From contig JAAVJQ010000005.1 in the NCBI GenBank assembly GCA_012038135.1, positions 62,001-126,000 on the forward strand: a DNA stretch of 64,000 bases, in the 5' to 3' direction. The notes beneath the pieces are model-generated. The model was not told the origin of the DNA. It saw only the letters and a list, made by a program, of their open reading frames with translations, and did not search any database. The DNA is from Salinimicrobium nanhaiense. Lineage in GTDB: Bacteria > Bacteroidota > Bacteroidia > Flavobacteriales > Flavobacteriaceae. The position numbers were made by a program, and so were the translations under genes. Every line of letters starts with the position of its first letter. Position 1 is the first letter of the stretch. Shown one piece after another: positions 53,414 through 61,670 of the stretch.

Positions 53414-53574
53414 TCATTTGGGGATTCCGAACAGCTCTGATACATCTTTACGGCTTAACCATACTTCAGGTTCTTTGGGAGTAAACAGTTTTGAAAATTC
53501 CGCAGGAAGCTTCTCTACCCTTTCAAGAATTAAATTCTTCCGGGTCTACTTCGTAGAATTGAATTTTTTTATTA
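53414..53574 (-). pseudogene. Frameshifted N-terminal fragment of an HTH (excisionase-like) gene
   Basis: On the minus strand, directly after the nuclease stop codon, a frame without a proper start reads KKIQFYEVDPEEF and meets a stop. A shifted frame then continues NLILERVEKLPAEFSKLF and ends PEVWLSRKDVSELFGIPK, where the recognition helix should begin. This matches the start of small HTH/excisionase-type proteins found on Bacteroidota mobile elements. Loss of the start, a frameshift and truncation mark it as a remnant. It sits at the border between the metal operon and the large operon to the right, so it may mark an insertion or deletion boundary. Confidence 0.6.
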
Positions 53575-54153
53575 TTACCTAAAATCCCAGGGAGCAATAG
53601 GATTAGACTCCTGCCAAAGCCCCCGTCTATTGTTTCTGGCCTCTTTTTCCAATTCATCATAGCTGAAATCGTCAGAGTACTTCTTAAAGTGCCATGCATA
53701 TCCCAAACGCACCATTTCCTTGTTTACATTGATCCCCTCCTCATTGATAATTTCCCCAATCATTCTTCCACCCATGTCAAAATCACCCTCAGTGAGAATA
53801 GTAACTTGTTGCCCAAAACACAGATCAGATAGAACTATTTTAGCCTTATTACCATACGGCTGACTTCCTCTTTTCTCAGGTGCGTCTATGTGCTGCAGGC
53901 GTAGCATAATGGGTAATTCATCGTTATAAAGAAGTTCTGCGGTATCACCATCCACAATTCTTATGATATTTGCTTTGAGAGCCAGTTTGCCCTCGGGAAG
54001 ATTTTCAGCAACAGAACCTTCGGTTTGTTCTACGATGATTTCCGAATTTTCTACAGGCGATCCAACGTTAATGTTCCGAGTTTCTGCTGTACGTTGGCAG
54101 GAAGAAAGAAATATTAAGGCAGATAAAATAGTATAGGTTAATTTCACAATCAC
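53575..54153 (-). CDS. Thermonuclease-like (SNase) lipoprotein
   Basis: Exported nuclease of the staphylococcal nuclease family, anchored by a lipobox at Cys19 (IFLSSC). After a linker of about 45 residues the SNase fold contains IVDGDTAEL (calcium-site Asp), RLQHIDAPE (catalytic Arg, Asp and Glu), DMGGRMIGEI (second catalytic Arg) and the C-terminal NVNKEMVRLGYAW...LEKEARNNRRGLW. All catalytic residues are present, so it should cleave DNA and RNA in a calcium-dependent way outside the cytoplasm. It is the last gene of the large operon, 3 bp after the protease gene. A role in attacking incoming DNA at the envelope is an inference. Confidence 0.92.
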   Translation of the reverse strand: MIVKLTYTILSALIFLSSCQRTAETRNINVGSPVENSEIIVEQTEGSVAENLPEGKLALKANIIRIVDGDTAELLYNDELPIMLRLQHIDAPEKRGSQPYGNKAKIVLSDLCFGQQVTILTEGDFDMGGRMIGEIINEEGINVNKEMVRLGYAWHFKKYSDDFSYDELEKEARNNRRGLWQESNPIAPWDFR

Positions 54154-54156
54154 TTC

Positions 54157-54903
54157 TTAGTCTTGAACAAATTTCTCGTAGGGTAAAGCTTGAATATTAA
54201 CAGCGAAATTAAGCTCGGAACCGGTTCCCATTCCCGACGTGGTTATTCCTATCACTTCTCCTTGTAAATTAAAAAGGGGACCGCCTGAGCTACCACGATC
54301 AATAGTTGCGTCAATTTGTATTCTATTATTCTTTCTAAAACCAGAAATTGTTCCTTTAGTCAACGAATTAGATAATCCTTTTGGGCTTCCGATGGCAAAA
54401 ATACTCTCACCTACACGTGGTTTCTTTTTAGTAATTTTTAGGGGGGTGTTGGTGACATAATTGGTCTTAAAAATCACATAATCCAGATTATTTGAGAAGC
54501 TACTTGCCAGTATTTCAGTGATCTCATATGGCTCATTATTAATACTGATTATTGCATTCTCACTATCTTCCAATACATGATAATTAGTGACCCCTATACC
54601 TGGTGCAATAAAAAACCCACTACCTTGTGAGATTTCCTCAAGTCCATTTATAGTGTAAATCATAAATACCTCTTGCTGTAGTTGTTCAAAAAGTTCAGGG
54701 AGATCTAAAGAATATTCTGGTTCAGAAATTTTTCCAGTTTCGGAACCGTGTCCAACAGCAGGACCTTTAGGAGGGGGTTGTGCAATACCGGGACCAGAGA
54801 TGCCAGTATTAACATACCCATCTCCAATTTGACTCCTGTCGGGCCTTTTACAGCTCATACTGAATAGAAGTACTGCCAAACATGTACATGATAACATTCT
54901 CAT
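54157..54903 (-). CDS. Trypsin-like (HtrA-type) lipoprotein protease
   Basis: Exported serine protease with a lipobox near Cys18 (LLFSMSC), a Pro/Gly-rich linker and a chymotrypsin-fold domain (about 70-240). The catalytic triad is visible: His109 in VTNYHVLED, Asp141 in NNLDYVIF and Ser206 in DRGSSGGPL. IGSPKGLSNSLTKGTISG matches the HtrA/DegP core, but there is no PDZ domain, so it is a minimal trypsin-like module. Its start overlaps the MotB-like gene by 4 bp. Lipidation places it in the periplasm or at the outer membrane beside the nuclease. Confidence 0.9.
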   Translation of the reverse strand: MRMLSCTCLAVLLFSMSCKRPDRSQIGDGYVNTGISGPGIAQPPPKGPAVGHGSETGKISEPEYSLDLPELFEQLQQEVFMIYTINGLEEISQGSGFFIAPGIGVTNYHVLEDSENAIISINNEPYEITEILASSFSNNLDYVIFKTNYVTNTPLKITKKKPRVGESIFAIGSPKGLSNSLTKGTISGFRKNNRIQIDATIDRGSSGGPLFNLQGEVIGITTSGMGTGSELNFAVNIQALPYEKFVQD

Positions 54904-55544
54904 ATATTGTTGCTTACTTTAGGAATTATTTGAATCGAAAATCTTTTATTATTTTCTTCTACTGGTTCCCGACATAATCCATGGAAACCGCTGCCCGAAA
55001 TCAATACTTCCACATTTTTTTTTCGAAAGTCAATACCATTTTTTAACCAAAGGCTATAAACGGCCAGGGCTCTTTCATAACTGGTTTTAAATCCATAAGC
55101 CGAATTCTTGTTAAATTTTCGGTCCCACGAGTTAGCCATGTTGCCTTCAATTACTAAAAGGTAGGAGAAATCAGGATTTTGCTGCTGTAGGTCGTTGAGA
55201 AAACTTTCAAGCTTCTTCCCTATTTCTACTGTCGGTTTAATAAAATCCGGTAGAATTTCTGTTTTCTCAGGTTCAAATATTTCCTGACCCATCAGCTCTT
55301 TAGCTACAAATTTCTTGCAGATAGGTAAATAGTGAAATTGCCCGTCATCTTCAAGAGGCTTAAACTGCTCTTTAAGTTGGACGATTCGTTTTAGATCACC
55401 TAATTCTGCCTCAGTTTTTGCTTGTTCTATTTTGAGATAAACCACCGTGAGCACAAAGAGAACCAGCATCACAAAGAACATCGTGGTCATTAGGTCAGAA
55501 AAACTAACCCAAAAGAAATCATTCTTTTTTTTAATTCCTGCCAT
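54900..55544 (-). CDS. MotB/ZorB-like protein with OmpA-type peptidoglycan-binding domain
   Basis: Ion-channel stator subunit of the MotB/TolR/ZorB class. A single N-terminal helix follows the signature FFWVSFSDLMTTM, with the proton-carrying Asp at residue 17. A helical linker (about 40-70) leads to a C-terminal OmpA-like domain (about 105-210), in which VIEGNMANSW, YERALAVYSLWLKNGIDF, VLISGSGFHG and NNKRFSIQII keep the order of the peptidoglycan-binding fold. The 214-residue length is close to ZorB. Its first base is shared with the stop of the MotA-like gene, so the two are produced together, as stator pairs are. Confidence 0.88.
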   Translation of the reverse strand: MAGIKKKNDFFWVSFSDLMTTMFFVMLVLFVLTVVYLKIEQAKTEAELGDLKRIVQLKEQFKPLEDDGQFHYLPICKKFVAKELMGQEIFEPEKTEILPDFIKPTVEIGKKLESFLNDLQQQNPDFSYLLVIEGNMANSWDRKFNKNSAYGFKTSYERALAVYSLWLKNGIDFRKKNVEVLISGSGFHGLCREPVEENNKRFSIQIIPKVSNNI

Positions 55545-56929
55545 TAGAGGGTGAAGAATTTAAAAAGAATTACTCCGCAGGTTATTGTACCTACTACGGC
55601 TAAAACAATACTTCCTACTGTGACTAATTTTGATTCTTTAATCTGTGCTGGTTTATCGCGAAGAATATTCAACAACTCTTTTATTGTTTCGTCTTGCTGG
55701 CTGACTTTTTGATTTAATCCTGATAATTCTGAAGAAACATTTTTTAAATTGTCTACATCTTTTTTAATTGCTTTGATGTTACTACTTTCATCATCAAAAA
55801 CCTCTCTTGTTTTTTTCCTAAGATCATCAAAAAGCTTCTCAAAGCCAGAGCTTATCTCAACATCTTTATCATTAAATTCTTGAAGGCGTTTATGGAACGA
55901 TATCTCAAGATTGTCAATCATTTTCCCCGTATTGCTGTCAAAATCCGCAATGCGATCACTAATTATCTGTTCTCGGGTATCAAAGTTTTTAAAATGGCTC
56001 TTAAGATAAGTTGAGTTATCCGAAATGGTACCTGCATTAGAGTCAAAGCGATTAATAATTTCTGAAAGCTCTCCAACCTTTTGTAATTGTTGGTTGATCG
56101 CGAGGTTTAATTCCCGAGTATTCCCTATAAACCCATTCATATTATCGAGGTAGGTAGCCAAGTCCTGGAGTTTCTGAAAGGAATTTTGCAATTGCTGCAT
56201 TACATCTATATTGTATTTAGCAATATTGGCAACATCAATCCTTTTTAATTCCTGAACAACCTGTAACTGGCTATCAAATGTTTGTCTCACCTCGTTAACG
56301 GTACTACTAAAGCTGTTCATGTTGGTAGTAAAGTCCCTATTAAACTTTAAGAGGTTCGTTTGAAGTGAGTAAATACTTGAAGATGTATTTTTAGAAAGTA
56401 TGGGCAACAGACGAGTTTGAATAAACGTAAAAAAACCATGTTTTTGATGTTCCACCTGTCTTCTGGCTCTGAAAAAAAAGTAATTACTTAAAATAGTAAG
56501 AGCTAAACCAGAAACACTGGCAAACATTGCTATTTTAACTCCATTTAATAAAGCATCTATTCCTCCAAGGGCCTCTTTGTTATCAGATGCATTATTTAAT
56601 GCAGAACTGACGTCTTCAGCAGCCCCCGGTAATAAATCCGCTGCTCTTTCAAAGGCATCAGCTGAAATTTCGGGCATGAAGAAAAGCCCCCCTACGATAC
56701 CAAGCATTGTTCCCATTAATCCAAGGTACAATGGAGTCGGAAGATTGTTACCTATTTCATCGTCTACCTTATCAATATTTCGGTCTACAATATCTTTTAC
56801 CAGGTTAAAATCGCTTACCGCACCTTTATTACGTAAGAGATAGCCATTCACCGAGTTTAGAATATCACTTAAAGTATCATTCTGTTGGCCTCTGTACTTG
56901 ATTAAGGAAATGTTGACTTTTTCTGTCAT
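55544..56929 (-). CDS. MotA/TolQ/ZorA-like proton-channel subunit with long coiled coil
   Basis: Membrane protein of the MotA/TolQ/ExbB superfamily. Two channel helices at 64-85 (PLYLGLMGTMLGIVGGLFFM) and 129-153 (GVKIAMFASVSGLALTILSN) carry the family's Gly/Thr/Ser-rich faces. Residues 155-430 form a very long coiled coil rich in Asn, Asp, Lys and Gln, with repeated FDSNAGTISDN/FDSNTGKMIDN segments. Unlike ZorA, it ends in a further helix (about 434-457). The long cytoplasmic tail is the feature that distinguishes Zorya-type motors from flagellar or Tol stators. It overlaps the gene upstream by 4 bp and the MotB-like gene by 1 bp. Confidence 0.85.
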   Translation of the reverse strand: MTEKVNISLIKYRGQQNDTLSDILNSVNGYLLRNKGAVSDFNLVKDIVDRNIDKVDDEIGNNLPTPLYLGLMGTMLGIVGGLFFMPEISADAFERAADLLPGAAEDVSSALNNASDNKEALGGIDALLNGVKIAMFASVSGLALTILSNYFFFRARRQVEHQKHGFFTFIQTRLLPILSKNTSSSIYSLQTNLLKFNRDFTTNMNSFSSTVNEVRQTFDSQLQVVQELKRIDVANIAKYNIDVMQQLQNSFQKLQDLATYLDNMNGFIGNTRELNLAINQQLQKVGELSEIINRFDSNAGTISDNSTYLKSHFKNFDTREQIISDRIADFDSNTGKMIDNLEISFHKRLQEFNDKDVEISSGFEKLFDDLRKKTREVFDDESSNIKAIKKDVDNLKNVSSELSGLNQKVSQQDETIKELLNILRDKPAQIKESKLVTVGSIVLAVVGTITCGVILFKFFTL

Positions 56930-57357
56930 TCCAATATGTTCTTTAATTTATCTCTAAATGTTTTGAATGGTCCTGTATACTCCTCTTCTTCCTCAATGTA
57001 TTCAGGTTCTTCCGGTAATTTATCGTCGTCCTGGTCTTCATCTTCAGGAAATTCAATTTCATCATTATAGTTCTCTTGAACAGAATTTTTTCTACCGGTT
57101 GACGCATCAATACCATTAGGAGAGTAATCCGCTGCAAGTTTTTGGAAAGCAGCAGGATCTTGTAGTATCTCATCAATTTCCAATTTTGAAATCCACTCCT
57201 CCGGCACAGAAACTTCAACAATTTCAAAGTTTTTCACATCTTGAATAGTCTTTTTATAGTCCTGAATTTTGCGATAGTTTCCCCAAAACACATAAACCTG
57301 GAGTAAGATAATAGCTCCTATTACAATGATTAAAATTATATCGTGTGAATTCTCCAT
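56926..57357 (-). CDS. TM-anchored acidic protein, unknown function
   Basis: A 143-residue protein not matched to a family. An N-terminal helix (IILIIVIGAIILLQVYVFW) is followed by a basic/helical stretch (RKIQDYKKTIQDVKNF) and a segment containing EEWISKLEIDEILQDPAAFQKLAADY. A strongly acidic run (about 105-130, FPEDEDQDDDKLPEEP and on) precedes a basic C-terminal helix (FKTFRDKLKNIL). With the bulk in the cytoplasm it could bridge the motor to the NTPases. It is coupled at both ends by overlaps of 1 and 4 bp. Confidence 0.72.
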   Translation of the reverse strand: MENSHDIILIIVIGAIILLQVYVFWGNYRKIQDYKKTIQDVKNFEIVEVSVPEEWISKLEIDEILQDPAAFQKLAADYSPNGIDASTGRKNSVQENYNDEIEFPEDEDQDDDKLPEEPEYIEEEEEYTGPFKTFRDKLKNILE

Positions 57358-58292
57358 TATTGAAACTTAATTTTAGCTTTATTTTCATCTTTCACGTACC
57401 ATTTACCATCTACCTTATGAGCAATTCCTTTTTGAGTAGTGATTATTTCTCCTGCAAAGTTTTGATTGCTGTTTTCCGGTTTACATACAGTATATAGATA
57501 AGTGTCTGGAGAATTTGCAGCCATTTTTAGTATAAAATCAGAATCCATGACTTCAAACCGGGCTGTGTCAGCATTATGATCTTCAAGAGTTAGCTTAAAT
57601 ATGCTCTTATGGTCATTCTTCTGCTCTGAAACACCAGAAAAGGCATTTTCCTCTGTAGCTTTTTCAGCGTAGAGATTTAAAGGCTTTTTCTCCTTAAGAT
57701 CATTAGATTTAGAACTTGCATCATTCAAAGAGAAAGAAACTTCTACTGGTTTTTCATCCTCATATAAATTACCGTCTTTATTAGTAGTTTCCCTCTGTCT
57801 AATTTGTGGTTGAGATTCAAACTTCTTTTTTATGTTACTCCTCTTTTTGTATGCTGCATTTTTTTCACTTTCTAAATCATCTATTTTTGTTTGAAGGTTT
57901 AGGTTTTGCTTTTTATAATATTCTTTCCCGTCTTCTAACTTGAAATTTCTGCTGATTGTCTTAAATAGCCCCCAGATAAGGATTAGGTTGATTACAATTA
58001 ATATAATAGCCCCATACATCCACCAGTTAGTATTTTTCTCTCCTGCCTCTTCAAATTGACTTTTCTTGGATACGGAATCATCTTGGGAAAGATTTTCAGT
58101 TGTAGTTTTAGATTTAGTTGCTCCCGGATTAGATGAAAAATAACTCGTATCTTGTAGTTGGTCTGGTTGAGATTCCCGTTGCCGATTTATTTCTGGCTCA
58201 TTGGCAATAACTGATGTCCCTTCAGTACTTCTATTACAGGAGACAATTAAAAATAGGACAAGGAAAAGTGACAGAATTCGATTTAATCTCAT
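57357..58292 (-). CDS. Lipobox plus TM coiled-coil protein, unknown function
   Basis: A 311-residue protein of unusual topology: a lipoprotein-type signal with Cys19 (LFLIVSC), about 70 polar residues, then a second hydrophobic helix at 90-111 (WWMYGAIILIVINLILIWGLF). A coiled coil follows (DGKEYYKKQNLNLQTKIDDLESEKNAAYKKR). The C-terminal 80 residues (about 230-311) look like a compact domain: FKLTLEDHNADTARFEV, YLYTVCKPE and HKVDGKWYVKD. If both signals act, it is a lipid-anchored periplasmic stub joined to a cytoplasmic domain. No family was recognised. Confidence 0.72.
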   Translation of the reverse strand: MRLNRILSLFLVLFLIVSCNRSTEGTSVIANEPEINRQRESQPDQLQDTSYFSSNPGATKSKTTTENLSQDDSVSKKSQFEEAGEKNTNWWMYGAIILIVINLILIWGLFKTISRNFKLEDGKEYYKKQNLNLQTKIDDLESEKNAAYKKRSNIKKKFESQPQIRQRETTNKDGNLYEDEKPVEVSFSLNDASSKSNDLKEKKPLNLYAEKATEENAFSGVSEQKNDHKSIFKLTLEDHNADTARFEVMDSDFILKMAANSPDTYLYTVCKPENSNQNFAGEIITTQKGIAHKVDGKWYVKDENKAKIKFQ

Positions 58293-58293
58293 A

Positions 58294-61200
58294 CTACTTC
58301 ACTTTATTTTTCTCAAGTTCATAAGCTAATTCGCCAAGCGTTCCTACTAACGGATAGAAGAAAAGAGTCTCATTTATTTCCTCGTCACTTTCGTTGCTCA
58401 TTTCATTCAACTTATTTTTTATACCAGTTTTAAGAGCATTGACCTTTTTTCTATGTAAAAACTCTTCTGCATAATCTAAAGAAGCTTTTTCAACACCAAA
58501 ATTGTCCCTAAAAGAGTAGGTTTTATTTAGGCTAAAGAAGAATTTAAGAAAGGCATCAAAACTTTCCATAGCCTTTTCTTCGAATTCCGTAACTCTTTCA
58601 TAACTAACCTTACTTCCATTCTGAGATTGAAGGTGGAAATCGGTTATAAGAGTCTCTTTAATATCATCCAGATTTAATTGATGATCATTACCAATAGAAA
58701 GTCCTCCTTTACTGGAAATTTCTTTAGGATTTTTAGGAAGCCTGATATCAATTTCTGGATTCCTTTCTAATTTGAAGATATACTTAAAGGTCTCAGCGGC
58801 AAGTCGTTTTAAATTTTCGTGATTACTTCCGGCATCAATAATTGTGAGCAATTTAGAAGCCGTACCTGAAAAACTTATCACTCCGGGAACCGGGATTTCT
58901 TTGCTTTTAAGCAATTGAGCAATATGATATAACTGACTGGTATAAAACAGAAGGAAGATTATTTTAAAATCATTATCTGTTCTTAGGTATTGCAGAAAAT
59001 CAACATCTATATTGCGGTCATTCAAGGATTTATTGTCCTTCAGACTAAAGAAAGCATTAATGACATCGTGAGAAGAGTCACTGGCCTTAATTTTATTAAC
59101 TGCCTCAATTAAGACTCCTTGTTCATTCTGTTCCAATTTCTGGATGACTTTGGAATAGTATTTTTTGACGAATCCATTAAGATTGATATTTCTATTAAAA
59201 TTATCCCCAAAGATCGCGTCTCCAGCAAATTTATAAGAGCTAAAAAGAATAGGTGACTCTTCCCGATAAACAGCAACATCAGAGGTCCCTCCTCCAATAT
59301 CTATCGAGACAAGAGGTTTTTCCATAGCCTGAATTCCTTCAAAACTTGTATAGTAATAAAAGGGCGTCAAGCTTTCACAAACCTTCCTGATTTTCACTTT
59401 TTCACCCAAATAAGAATGAATTAACTCCTGCCAGTCATTTTCCATTAGACTCAACTGAAATTTTAGCATACTGGCCGGATAAGACCAGGTGATTTGAGTA
59501 TGCTCTAAATCCCCCCCATTGAGCAAAATTTTATTTCGAATAATTTTTATCAGTTCTTCAAAAAAGCTTACCAGGATCTTTTGATTTTCACCGGTACTGC
59601 TATTCCATTTAAGGTTTGTTTTTACTTTTGAATTTAGATCAAAACTCTCCTTTTCGTATTTAAAAGGGATGCTAATATTAGCAAGAGAAAATACAGGCTG
59701 ATGAAAATTTGTCTTCTTATGGTAATTTATTGCAGTCCTCTGGGGGAACTGATAATTACCTTTAGAATGTATTTCTTCCGGCATCAAATCATCTCTTAGA
59801 GCCTTTAAGTAACCCTCTTTAAAATCTTTGAAAGCGATTAGAGTACCAATATGATATTTCTCAGTTTTTTCAATTTCCAGGGGTTTGGGTTTACCTTTAT
59901 CAACAGAATATTCAATATGAGTGTTTGTAGTTCCAAAATCAATGGAAAAGTCAAATTGAGAGGTACCCCCTATGCGGTCGAAAAATTGTGGAACTAAAAC
60001 TCCAGCCGCAAAATTATGTTTGAGCTGAATGTAGTCGAAGTTGGATTTAACCACTTCGCCGAACATGTTATATGTTTCCTCCTCCTTGAAGCGTCTTTGA
60101 ACCTGATGGATTTTATCCATCGGTATAGGTTTGTTTTCAGCATCATAGTAATTTAATTCAAACCTATTGTTATCAAAAATAAAATCAGCATCATATAATG
60201 CTACATTAAATTCCTGATGGATGGTTGCAGGAAACTTATAGAAAGGTGTAATTCCCAAGTTAATCCTGTTTTCAATTATTGTCCCTTTATTCCCTTTTTC
60301 ATCATATTCTGGTTTATGAGCCTGATTTAATGGATTACTGTAGTTTCTTCTAAAGGTTATATAATGATCTTTCTGAATCGGTATGCGCAGAATAGCTTCT
60401 ACATACCCGTTAGGTAGTGGCCTTAGTTCAAATCTTTTTTCACCATTTAAGGTTTGTTTCAAACTATCCACAGAAAAATATTTAAAGTAGAGAGGCTTGA
60501 GCGGCAAGAGAAAACCTTTTAGATCATCCTTGTTTGATTGGTATCCACCGTCTAAAAAGTAGGTTTTATCTACGGGAAACTCAGTGCGAATCATAACCGG
60601 CTCCATGAAATCGCTAATGGTCAAATAAGGATATTTATTACCATCAACTGGAAGAGTTCTTTGATTCAGTTCCTGCTTGTCAAAATGAGGAGCCTTGGAA
60701 GTGGATTCCCAGGGAGCGCTAACGTAGGTTAGCCTTCCATTAAAGACATCATTCGGCAGGACCAGGGGTGGATATTCTTCTACAACTTCTTTTTCCGAAT
60801 TAATTACAAAATCACTGTTCTTTATTGCCTCCTGTTTTCCTTTAGCCTTCTTCAAATTAATACCTAATACCTCTACTATTTCACCCCCTCCTGCAATATT
60901 TAAATTGGGCAGGTTTTTGTAGTAACCATCAAGTTGATTAATCTCACCTTTTAAGTCGCTACTTAAATGAGTGAAAGTAAGAGTGAAGTAATCATCCAAT
61001 TCTTTCATTTTGGAAGAGAAGCCGGGAATGTTATTACGTAACGCAAAGAGATATTTTATGTATTCGGGATCTCTTTGATATAGAGCTTTATATTCGTTAT
61101 CAAGAAGAATATCGTTTCCTATTTGAAAGCCAGAAAGCTCAATTTTGTTAGCCGATGTGAAGAACAAAGTTGAAGGAGAGGTGCCTCCTATAATGTTTAG

Positions 61201-61668
61201 CGGCTCTGGTCCCTTGGTGTAATTTATCAGATAAATCTTTGATAACTTATCGAAGTTATATGTTTGCTCATCCTGCTCCAGATATAATCTGAGGCTTTCT
61301 CCCAGCAGACGATGTTGAGGATTTGAAGATTCTATTAATCGCTCAAGGTCCCCCTTTTTATCCCAGCTAATTATTTCAATTTTGTCGGAATATTTATCGG
61401 CTTCGAAAAAGATTTGCCCAATATCCAGGGCGTCAGAAACCATTTTGTGAAATATAGTGTCTCCATCAGGGTCCCCATTTGCCACTTCCTTAAAGGCCGT
61501 TTTTACCAGATCTATTCTCGCGAATGGACTTGGTATTGAAGTAATCTCTCTGCTGGAGTGAGCACCATTAGGATCTTGTATAGCCTGAATGGCAACTCCA
61601 TTAAGAGGATTAGAATCTCCCCATCCCTTTAGGTTTTTTCCGGTATGAAATCTAAAAACGTATGCCAT
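58294..61668 (-). CDS. Large protein with actin/Hsp70-type ATPase core
   Basis: A 1124-residue cytoplasmic protein. The ATPase core lies at about 570-960, with the phosphate-1 loop SIDFGTTNTHIEY near 576, the phosphate-2 loop SIDIGGGTSDVAVY near 789, and the adenosine-contact segment ISFSGTASKLL near 930. This is the diagnostic order of the actin/Hsp70/sugar kinase fold. The N-terminal 570 residues (MAYVFRFHTGKNLKGWGDSN to about RIGGT) match nothing I recognise. SrfB-like virulence proteins are the nearest idea for size and layout, but I cannot confirm it. It is 2 bp from the tubulin-like gene and 1 bp from the lipobox protein gene. Confidence 0.85.
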   Translation of the reverse strand: MAYVFRFHTGKNLKGWGDSNPLNGVAIQAIQDPNGAHSSREITSIPSPFARIDLVKTAFKEVANGDPDGDTIFHKMVSDALDIGQIFFEADKYSDKIEIISWDKKGDLERLIESSNPQHRLLGESLRLYLEQDEQTYNFDKLSKIYLINYTKGPEPLNIIGGTSPSTLFFTSANKIELSGFQIGNDILLDNEYKALYQRDPEYIKYLFALRNNIPGFSSKMKELDDYFTLTFTHLSSDLKGEINQLDGYYKNLPNLNIAGGGEIVEVLGINLKKAKGKQEAIKNSDFVINSEKEVVEEYPPLVLPNDVFNGRLTYVSAPWESTSKAPHFDKQELNQRTLPVDGNKYPYLTISDFMEPVMIRTEFPVDKTYFLDGGYQSNKDDLKGFLLPLKPLYFKYFSVDSLKQTLNGEKRFELRPLPNGYVEAILRIPIQKDHYITFRRNYSNPLNQAHKPEYDEKGNKGTIIENRINLGITPFYKFPATIHQEFNVALYDADFIFDNNRFELNYYDAENKPIPMDKIHQVQRRFKEEETYNMFGEVVKSNFDYIQLKHNFAAGVLVPQFFDRIGGTSQFDFSIDFGTTNTHIEYSVDKGKPKPLEIEKTEKYHIGTLIAFKDFKEGYLKALRDDLMPEEIHSKGNYQFPQRTAINYHKKTNFHQPVFSLANISIPFKYEKESFDLNSKVKTNLKWNSSTGENQKILVSFFEELIKIIRNKILLNGGDLEHTQITWSYPASMLKFQLSLMENDWQELIHSYLGEKVKIRKVCESLTPFYYYTSFEGIQAMEKPLVSIDIGGGTSDVAVYREESPILFSSYKFAGDAIFGDNFNRNINLNGFVKKYYSKVIQKLEQNEQGVLIEAVNKIKASDSSHDVINAFFSLKDNKSLNDRNIDVDFLQYLRTDNDFKIIFLLFYTSQLYHIAQLLKSKEIPVPGVISFSGTASKLLTIIDAGSNHENLKRLAAETFKYIFKLERNPEIDIRLPKNPKEISSKGGLSIGNDHQLNLDDIKETLITDFHLQSQNGSKVSYERVTEFEEKAMESFDAFLKFFFSLNKTYSFRDNFGVEKASLDYAEEFLHRKKVNALKTGIKNKLNEMSNESDEEINETLFFYPLVGTLGELAYELEKNKVK

Positions 61669-61670
61669 AA

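Noticed and set aside
54900..56929. Flagellar motAB or Tol-Pal / ExbBD genes
   Set aside because: No flagellar, tol or ton genes are near; the 275-residue coiled coil and OmpA-type partner do not match TolQR or ExbBD, and flavobacteria generally lack flagella.
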